This document shows positions 57,453 to 64,000 of a stretch of DNA of 64,000 nucleotides, in pieces. This DNA is from Armillaria gallica (taxonomy: Eukaryota > Basidiomycota > Agaricomycetes > Agaricales > Physalacriaceae), in contig JBANDB010000006.1 in assembly GCA_037576215.1 (NCBI GenBank), forward strand, positions 3,100,001 through 3,164,000, read 5' to 3'. How positions within the stretch are numbered: the first letter of the stretch is position 1; each line of letters starts with the position of its first letter. Under the pieces are notes generated by a model, which saw nothing but the letters and a program-made list of their open reading frames with translations, did no database searches and was not told the DNA's origin. Both the position numbers and the translations under genes were made by a program.

Positions 57453-58383
57453 TTAGTGCTCGGCAGTAGGGGGAGTGCGTGACAATGTCCGTTCGAAAAA
57501 GTCTACTGCCTTGGCATCGAGCATTATACGTTGCCATTTGAGTAGCTCGTGAACGGTCAGCGTATTTGATGTCGTCAGCTTCACCTTTGGGATGTTTCGA
57601 ATCGCTCTTTCCAAAGTTACCGGAATCTCCTCCTCCCCAGTGACGAATAACGTCTGATCCAGACCGAGATCCTCCAGCCTCTTGGCGAGGGTTTTGGTCT
57701 TGGGTTCCGGCCAGTCCATACTGAACATGACACCAAACTGCTGTTCCTTGACTTTTGCGCTGAGCGCGACCCGCATGCCCATCTGAATAACTTTCCGGGG
57801 AAGTTTGGTACTGAAATCGCGCGGCTTGGGACCGAATGCGATACCTCCACCTCTCAGCATAGGACTCTGGGCATCCCCCAGACGTGCCTTTCCCGTACCC
57901 TTCTGAGGGCGAATCTTCCTGCCCGAACCGCGAACTTCACCGCGAGTTTTGGTGTTTGCGGAGCCTTGCCGAAGGGAGTCGCGGTACTGTACGACGCAAA
58001 GGTGAAGTATATCGCGTCGGATTGGGTGGTTGAATACGGTGGGGTCTAAGGCGACTAGGGTTTCTTCTGGATCGGGGTCTGTGCGCTTGGGCTTGAAAGG
58101 TGCACTGAGCGAAACGTACACTGGTTCAAGAAGCGAGGGCGCTGTATTTGTGTGACCACGTTGATACCGTTCTAGGATGCAAATACGCACCTGTAGGTGA
58201 CGACGCTGGCAGGCGTGATTGGACTCTCGACGAGGACCGATTGGGCCTCGCGATTCCAGTTGGTCGAGGAACAGCCTGCGAGACCCTGTTACGAAGTATT
58301 TTCCTGAGTGACCTCTAACGCGACATAAGTAAAGATTTTGCTAGCATTTGCAGACGACATACACGTCCGACTGATTTGAGCAT
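57453..58383 (-). CDS. YML6: Mitochondrial large-subunit ribosomal protein uL4m
   Basis: Three exons (58363-58383, 58191-58314, 57453-58141) give 277 residues in one frame. The Arg-rich N-terminus (RSLRKILRNRVSQAVPRPTG) fits a mitochondrial presequence. The uL4 core follows: DPTVFNHPIRRDILHLCVVQ, the Gly/Arg loop TRGEVRGSGRKIRPQKGTGK, ARLGDAQSPMLRGGGIAFGP and LPRKVIQMGMRVALSAK. The loop lines the peptide exit tunnel in ribosomes. This is the only intact copy here; two decayed fragments lie in the F-box array upstream. The gene is divergent from cytosolic RPS16. Confidence 0.9.
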
Positions 58384-58663
58384 TGCAGTTGGCTCTGCGT
58401 TTGTGGCGGAAGTCGGAAGAAGAGGCAGTATTAGGTCAGCGGCCGGCATGCCTCGGCCGGAGAAATCCGCTTCGGCATCTGGAACTGTACAGTTTTTCAA
58501 TCCTTCCCACGGCTCGATATTCCCCTCAACGATTGCACGCAGACAGGCTCGACGTCAAGATCAAGGTGAGTAGACCGTCGTTTTGGATGAAATATTGTTT
58601 ATCTGACACTTTTCTCATTGTCTGTTAGATTCATCGTTAGGCCGTCTACCCTAATCTCACAAA
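58384..58663. promoter_or_regulatory. uL4m / RPS16 divergent promoter with probable RPS16 5'UTR intron
   Basis: A 280-base spacer between a mitochondrial and a cytosolic ribosomal protein gene. A strong donor (caag|gtgagt, 58566) and acceptor (ctgttag, ending at 58628) suggest a 63-base intron in the RPS16 leader, ending about 35 bases before the ATG. Confidence 0.5.
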
Positions 58664-59201
58664 ATGGCTTCAGCAACCAAGGCCGTCCAAACGTTCGGAA
58701 AGAAGAAGGTGCGTCTGTACGGAGTATCCGACTGACGACGTCCTAACAACTGTGTTACAGACAGCGACTGCTGTCGCCCACGCCAAGGAGGGCCGTGGAC
58801 TCATTCGTATCAACGGTTCCCCCATCAACCTCGTCCAACCCGAAATCCTTCGCCTAAAGGTGTACGAACCCGTTCTCGTTGCCGGCGAGGATGCCTTCAC
58901 TCCCCTCGATATCCGTGTCCGGGTGAAGGGTGGTGGACACACCTCCCAGGTGTATGCTATCCGACAGGCCATCGCCAAAGCCCTCGTCGCGTACTACGCA
59001 AAATACATCGACGCCTACAGCGCACTGGAGTTGAAGAAGAAGTTGGTGGCGTACGACCGAACGCTGTTGATTGCTGACCCCAGACGGATGGAACCCAAAA
59101 AGTTCGGCGGTGCTGGTGCCCGTGCTCGCAGGCAAAAGAGGTTCGTTTGTTTTACTTTGTTCGTTTGCGCATATTCTCATGTCTGTGACAGTTACCGTTA
59201 A
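58664..59201 (+). CDS. RPS16: 40S ribosomal protein S16 (uS9)
   Basis: Exons 58664-58708, 58761-59140 and 59192-59201 encode 144 residues. The protein starts [15 protein letters not shown], continues [52 protein letters not shown] and [22 protein letters not shown]. The last three residues (SYR), the universal uS9 tail that reaches the P-site tRNA, come from a tiny 10-base final exon including the stop. Confidence 0.95.
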
Positions 59202-59449
59202 GTGGCAGTGGCAGTTATGGAGAACCTTGGTGTTACTATCTCAATATCATGCATTATGTCTCCCAGCTGTTGTTATGCTATTATCTTTTCGCTCGAGATT
59301 ATATGAGTGTACCAATTTGGAGATAATCAGAAAAAGCAAAAATAAGATTTGAAATGCCACGCAATACGTCACTTGCTGTGACTTGCACCTGAATTTGTAC
59401 CCGGATTTTAACCTTTTCTTCCTCTTCTACATTTCATGCTTTTACCACC

Positions 59450-61883
59450 ATGAGTGTCGAATCATTGCCATCGCAGCCGCTTGATGATTCTGTTTCCTCT
59501 CTATTTGTTGATGCTGGTGCCATCTTTGTTGATCCAGGCGCCGGCGGTATAATCGGACGCCCTAAATTACTTCGTTCCCTGAGGGTAACTCTGTCTGCTT
59601 ACTCTACTTGTAATTGCGTTGACTGTGGTACAGAAATTGGGGGCCTCTCTCTGCCACGATCCAAGGAGCGCCAAGTACATTCTCGTTCATCCTCAGTCTG
59701 ACACTGGACGCCAGTTTATTCGCGATTGGGGGACCGATGCTGGCAAGGTTGTTCTGAATCACCTATGGGTCCAAAAATGTTCTGCTGCTGGCAGAGTGCT
59801 GGGAGCTGATGATAATTGGGGCAACTGTACGACCCATGACGACGGGTTGCCCATCGGGTCGACGGAGGAGGAGGATGTCAAGTGAGTACAGGACATTCTG
59901 TGTGCCGCAACAGTCTAATCAACATATGCAAGAAGTTTCTTACCTACTCCCAGAGAAACACCCGTCGATGTCAGGCCATCCACCTCGAACAGCAGTCCAG
60001 CGAAACGTGCTGCATCGAAAACACCAGTTCCGTCTCAGCCCCAGCCTCCTGCGAGCCATGCTCCATCTCAGATTCTAAGCGATGGTCAGACTTCTACTTC
60101 TATTGTTCCCTCAGCGCCATCAGATTCCTCTCCGAATGTTCCACAGGCGCGCCAGAATACCATGCCCCTGCCAGGACCCTCTGCCGGATCGGCCGCGTCA
60201 AGTGCGCCGTTTTTCCAGCCACAAATGATGCCTCCGGACATGATGCAGCAATTCTTCCAACAAATGGTGATGAATCATATGTTTCAGTCGAACATGATAC
60301 AGCACCCAATGCATGATCCCCGGCACCCTCTGTATGGTCCGATCGTCGATTCTTTTAGCAACCACCTTGGTCAAATTTCCCAGACACAACCACCGAACAA
60401 TGTCGCTCATCCATTACATTCACCCACTTCCCAGTATGAAGACCAGCAACCAGATACCTCTGCTTCTCTTTCTCGCTCACACTCTATCGAATCCTCCATA
60501 CCGAATGGATTCTCGTCTCAGAAATTTAGCTCATCGAACAGAACTCAATCCCCTCTCCCACGCTCGCCTACCATTTCTTCTGCTAGGCCATCCCAAACAC
60601 CTGCCACTGCCTCCCCTGCGTCTTCGAATATATTTACTGATCCAGAGACTGGCGAAAGCTTGAATTTTTTCGTCGAAGTCAACATGGGATTTAGTACACA
60701 GCGTTCTGTGACTACTTCTCAGATCAAGGTGCGTATTTTCTGTGTTTGCTGAGCCGTATATCGATGTGAGTTTCATAGAAACATGGAGGTAAACTGGCAC
60801 ATCAGAAAGAACGCGCAGATTATTGCATCCTCAGTCAAAAATGCAAGACCTTCGATACGGACCTCAGCGAAGCTGTTTACTACGGTGTACCGGCTATCAA
60901 CTCGTCGTTTGTGACTGACTGCGTCAATGCGAAGCGGCTCCTTGATCATTCTGATTATCTTTTCGACATACCCGCTAAATTACAGAATAAACGCAAAGGA
61001 TATCAGAAGCGCAAACAGAGCAATGGGCGGGAGATGGCGAAGAAGATGGAAGGGAGCACGAGTGCGTCCCCAGGCAAGAGAATGAGTCCAGAAGGGAATG
61101 ATACACCGTCGAAGCGGCGCAAGATCAAAATCGATTCCCCTAGTCAACCGATGCCGAAGCCTACTACTTGGGATTCAAACTTGCGATCGCCTTCACCACC
61201 TCCAGAACATACACGTATAATGTTCTCCGAAGGGAGATATCGATACACATTACAAGAGCGAGAATATCTCCGATCATACTCCGAAGTTCTCCTCAAACGC
61301 GACATAGACATCACAAACACTGCTATTGCTGAACGAATTTTTGCGAAGGTACTGCTTGCATCCTTATAATCTCAACTAAGCTAATACTCCTAAGATGCCT
61401 CATCATTCATTAAAATCCTGGAACCAACAGATCCAGAAGCCTGAGGGATTTCGCCTTGATATTGAAGCCATTCGAAAGAGAATCGGCATCGCTCAACGGC
61501 TGGGGAGAAATCAGGCTCCAGCTGCCGAGCGGTCCATGGAGGCCCCTCCGCCAGCAACACCAAGTCCCCCTCTTCGTACTGAGACCCCTCTGATAGAATC
61601 AGGACCACCGCAACGGGATCCCTTCGAAGAGGACTTGAATGCTGTGGTGAACTTTTTTGCATTAGATGGTGCAGATGAGGATGAAGACGAGCCCGATGTC
61701 ATTTGGGCAAAGCTGACTAGCAAGGTAAGATTTACAATCCATTCATCACGCCTCTTATCGTAATCAATTGGGAAGGTGAAATGCCAAACAGCGGCGTCGT
61801 GGGCAGATTTCCATTGCCAGCATCATGTCGAAATACAGCGGCGTTATGAACTTCTTGCAGAGAGTAACAACGACGCGGCGTAG
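59450..61883 (+). CDS. BRCT and Myb-like protein, probable Rap1-type telomere protein
   Basis: Short introns join in frame. An N-terminal BRCT-like unit (LFVDAGAIFVDPG, KLGASLCHDPRSAKYILVHP, VVLNHLWVQKC) is followed by a long Pro/Ser/Gln/Met-rich linker. A second BRCT-like region reads TSQIKKHGGKLAHQ and VYYGVPAINSSFVTDCV. A basic NLS-like stretch (SKRRKIKID) precedes a Myb-like helix trio (YTLQEREYLRSYSEVL ending MPHHSLKSWNQQIQK). The final exon uses the acceptor at gggaag, giving TAASWADFHCQHHVEIQRRY and a stop at 61881-61883. BRCT, then Myb, then a C-terminal helical region is the order found in Rap1. Rap1 identity is inferred and another BRCT/SANT protein remains possible. Confidence 0.62.
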
Positions 61884-61942
61884 GTATCCGCGTGATGATA
61901 ATTAGTCTTGTTGATTGTATAATTGTATTGCCGATGATGAAT

Positions 61943-62494
61943 TTACTTTGAGGGTAAATCTACAACCAAGTCTGGGTTCTTGAAGAATTTCCGCCGCTTT
62001 TCAGGATCTATTGCACCTCCTTCTGTTGATGCCAATTTGCCAGCATAGTCATATGCTCCCATGACTGCACCCATGAACGCGCATCCACCTATTGCGACAG
62101 GGAAAGAACGCGCTACAATGCCAATTAGATCACAAATTTGAACAGAAAAGGATTACATACCTCGCATACCGGCGAGAAATGCAGCAGCACAGGCTCCAGT
62201 AGCAGTGTTTACCGCATCGTCCGTTTGCCGTTGGTTGGCAACAGCGGCGCTCGTATACGCAAACGTGGCACCCACAGCAGCTATCAACTAGTCAACACGT
62301 ATCCGTATCCATACAGACCGCTACGCACCGAAGAAACCAATTGTCCCGCCCGTCCGTGTCAACACACCCGCTGCACCATACGAATGGTTTCCGAGCGCAT
62401 TCTGCAGAGCGCTAACGAGTGTCCCGACTGCAGCAGCCTGTACGCCGGCAGTTGTTGCTTTGTTCAGCGGGCTTTTGGGTGTGAACTCCGCCAT
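61943..62494 (-). CDS. Mitochondrial complex I subunit NDUFA11 (B14.7), Tim17-like
   Basis: Minus strand, starting MAEFTPKSPLNKATTAGVQA and ending FFKNPDLVVDLPSK. Gly/Ala-rich membrane segments (VGTLVSALQNALG, GATFAYTSAAVANQ, NTATGACAAAFLAGMR, VAIGGCAFMGAVMGAYDYAG) match the Tim17/22-like fold of the complex I accessory subunit called NDUFA11 in animals and 21.3b in Neurospora. Three short introns join the parts. The subunit stabilises the membrane arm. A Tim17/Tim22 translocase is less likely because the translocase signature is absent and the C-terminus fits the complex I subunit. Confidence 0.75.
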
Positions 62495-62616
62495 GGGAGA
62501 GGGTGTTGGTGAGAAGGGTGAAGTCGCTACGGGTGTATTTGGCGAGGGCGTCTGATCCAAGCAATCGGGATTTGATGATGCCCAATCAGCCAATAGGCTT
62601 TTCCAAAATTTCCACC
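62495..62616. promoter_or_regulatory. NDUFA11-like / nudC divergent promoter
   Basis: A 122-base spacer between two divergent start codons. A CCAAT box lies at 62581-62585 (cccaatcagccaatagg), with a second CCAAT right after it; tandem CCAAT boxes could bind the Hap complex, which controls respiratory genes. Confidence 0.4.
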
Positions 62617-63495
62617 ATGGCGCGTATGAGTGTTGAAGAGTACGACAAACTTTCGCCCGAGGAGCGGCAGAAGTATGACAAGGAGGAGCGTGCGAGGGAG
62701 GCGAGGGAGCAGGCTGGTATGGCCTATATTTCTGCTTCACATAGATTTGTTTGTTCATTCATATCTAGAATTACCGTACACTTGGACCCAAGAGTTAACT
62801 GAACTTGATCTTGTCGTTCCCGTTCCAAAGGGAACACGCGCCAGAGATCTCTCGGTTGTTATTCAGAAGAAGAAACTGAGCGTTGGTCTCAAGGGAAAGA
62901 GAAGATTCTCGACGGTGAACTTTGCAAGGAAATCAAGCTGGATGACAGCACTTGGACGCTTCGTAAGTGCCTTGGAACCATTAGGCCAGATGCTTATATC
63001 TCGTTTAGAGGACAACGAGGCCGTCCATATCCATCTCGAGAAAGTGAACAAGGACCAATGGTGGGAGAACGTCCTTACCCATCATCCCAAGATCGATACC
63101 ACCAAGATCGAACCGGAGAACAGCAAGCTCAGCGATCTTGACGGAGAGACCAGGTACTTTCTGTTCTTCTGTTTTGGCTTCTTCTAAACGATCCGTGCAG
63201 GGGAATGGTGGAAAAGATGATGGTAAGTAACGAGTAATAAATCTTGGTTTTTGCTAACAATCTCTACAGTTTGACAACCAGCAGAAGGTATGTTATGCCT
63301 ATAGTCTTGAGTATCGCGCTTGCTCATAGTCATTTAGCAAATGGGAAAACCAACGTCCGATGAACTCAAGAAGATGGAGGTCTGTTACGCGTCTTTGATA
63401 ACAGCAGCCTTTTCTCTGATCCTCTCTGCTAGGCTCTTCAAAAATTCCAAGCTGCCCACCCAGAACTGGATTTCTCGAACGCCAAGATTACATGA
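62617..63495 (+). CDS. nudC: NudC-type CS-domain nuclear movement protein (apparent frameshift)
   Basis: Exon 1 encodes SVEEYDKLSPEERQKYDKEE, then introns lead to the CS domain: LPYTWTQELTELDLVVPVPK, GTRARDLSVVIQKKKLSVGL, DNEAVHIHLEKVNKDQWWEN and VLTHHPKIDTTKIEPENSKL. The C-terminus (GMVEKMMFDNQQKQMGKPTSDELKKME, then LQKFQAAHPELDFSNAKIT) is spread over small exons and stops at 63493-63495. NudC works with Hsp90 and the dynein/LIS1 pathway in nuclear migration. Near the AAA run at 62896-62898 the frame shifts: KILDGELCKEIKLDDSTWTL is read one base out of phase with the preceding GLKG. One additional A restores the family sequence. Confidence 0.88.
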
Positions 63496-63564
63496 TCGCT
63501 GGTTACCGACCCCGAGAAAAAAGTATCATCAGAACAAGTAGCTAAACAAATATGTAACACCAAT

Positions 63565-64000
63565 CTATGAGATCTTTTGACGTTTACCCGTACCGCGCTG
63601 GCCAGAATGGACACTTTTTCGCTTAACACTCTCCACCAGACTTTGCAGACACCAATTACCCTCCGCCCCACTTTTCTTCGCAGTCTTATCCAAGGACACA
63701 TTTTCACCTCGAATCGCTTGCCTGCGCTTGCCGCCCTCTTCCAACAACGCAGACATGCTTTTTGTTCTCTTGAACCTGTGTAGAAAATCATCAGATCATG
63801 ACGGTGAACGAAATAGAGAGATTTACTGGGATTGCTGGGATCAATTGCAAAGTTGGGATCTTCGTGAAGAACACTGAAACGATTATCTTTGACATCGAGC
63901 GCAAAGTCTGGTTGGGTTTCGGCATTAGCGTCCTCTTCCCGAGCTTTCTTGCCCTTCTTCCCCTTCCGTTTAGACTTCTTCTCAGCTTTCAAGACGGCCT
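63565..64000 (-). CDS. ESF1: ESF1 pre-rRNA processing protein, 3' end only (partial)
   Basis: The window ends inside this minus-strand gene. What is visible is a Lys-rich segment (KKSKRKGKKGKKAREED), then LDVKDNRFSVLHEDPNFAID, the NUC153-type block typical of ESF1. An intron follows, then FKRTKSMSALLEEGGKRRQ and a basic C-terminus ending GTGKRQKIS. ESF1 is a nucleolar factor needed for 18S rRNA maturation. At the junction (gtaaat donor near 63832, cacag acceptor near 63774) the phases do not match by one base, as if one base were missing, or an unrecognised splice site is used. Confidence 0.75.

Larger units (their letters stand above)
44537..58383. repeat. Tandemly duplicated F-box A - F-box B - uL4m block
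   Basis: The order is A1 (44537-46085), B1 (46718-48184), uL4m fragment (48296-48404), JmjC gene, B 3' fragment (52821-53022), uL4m fragment (53115-53480), A2 (53751-55379), B2 (55937-57340) and intact uL4m (57453-58383). Similarity covers coding, intergenic and 3' untranslated parts, and retained intron sequence, so whole DNA blocks were copied. Three B ends and three uL4m ends are seen but only two A genes. The middle block has therefore lost its A gene and most of B, where the JmjC gene now lies. Confidence 0.8.

Noticed and set aside
1..64000. tRNA, rRNA, CRISPR arrays, insertion sequences or bacterial operons
   Set aside because: None was recognised; gene structure is eukaryotic throughout. 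No terminal repeats or transposase/reverse transcriptase frames were seen by eye, although a short degenerate element could be missed.

Overview
The window reads as nuclear DNA of a filamentous basidiomycete, most likely an Agaricomycete (mushroom-forming fungus). Genes are dense, lie on both strands and are split by many GT-AG introns of about 45-65 bases. The gene set is typically fungal: NADPH oxidase A, a cytochrome b5-fused delta-8 sphingolipid desaturase, bifunctional HIS7, Pal1, Sts1/Cut8, a BCK1-type MAPKKK, and F-box/LRR and JmjC genes of kinds expanded in Agaricomycetes. I cannot name the species. All models come from hand translation and hand splicing.

Layout. 0.1-9.4 kb (+): Cas1-type O-acetyltransferase, Sts1/Cut8 proteasome tether, a PPR-like protein, and a REX4-like exonuclease that has lost most catalytic acids. 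9.7-12.4 kb: a mitochondrial carrier (-) and a RING-CH membrane E3 ligase (+), divergently arranged. 12.5-17.5 kb (-): the Nup155/Nup170 nucleoporin. 17.9-20.3 kb (+): a short MAPKKK. 20.5-23.6 kb (-): noxA and MAD2, with TAF5 (+) starting about 95 bases from MAD2. 26.6-30.6 kb: a small unknown gene (-), an unknown basic-tailed protein (+) and a single-pass surface protein (-). 32.2-41.2 kb: MetE-like protein (-), RPL13 (+), sphingolipid desaturase (-), PAL1 (+), HIS7 (-). 41.3-44.4 kb: SER3 (+) divergent from HIS7, and RAD51 (-). 44.5-57.3 kb: an F-box array. 57.4-64 kb: uL4m (-), RPS16 (+), a Rap1-like BRCT/Myb protein (+), NDUFA11 (-), nudC (+) and the 3' end of ESF1 (-).

The most unusual stretch is 44.5-58.4 kb. 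Two F-box families (A and B) occur in the order A1-B1-[uL4m fragment]-JmjC-[B 3' end]-[uL4m fragment]-A2-B2-uL4m. This looks like repeated tandem duplication of an A-B-uL4m(3' end) block. A JmjC gene now occupies the middle of the array; it starts next to one decayed uL4m fragment and ends inside a decayed F-box tail, whose bases supply its stop codon.

Several conserved genes (RPL13, HIS7, nudC, F-box A1, possibly ESF1) each show an apparent single-base deletion, mostly in a homopolymer. For essential genes this looks more like residual assembly error than biology, and it must be settled before any of them is called a pseudogene. Other points of interest are a 7-base and a 13-base micro-exon, a GC-AG intron, a HIS7/SER3 bidirectional promoter with two TGACTC sites, and ACGCGT boxes upstream of RAD51 and MAD2.
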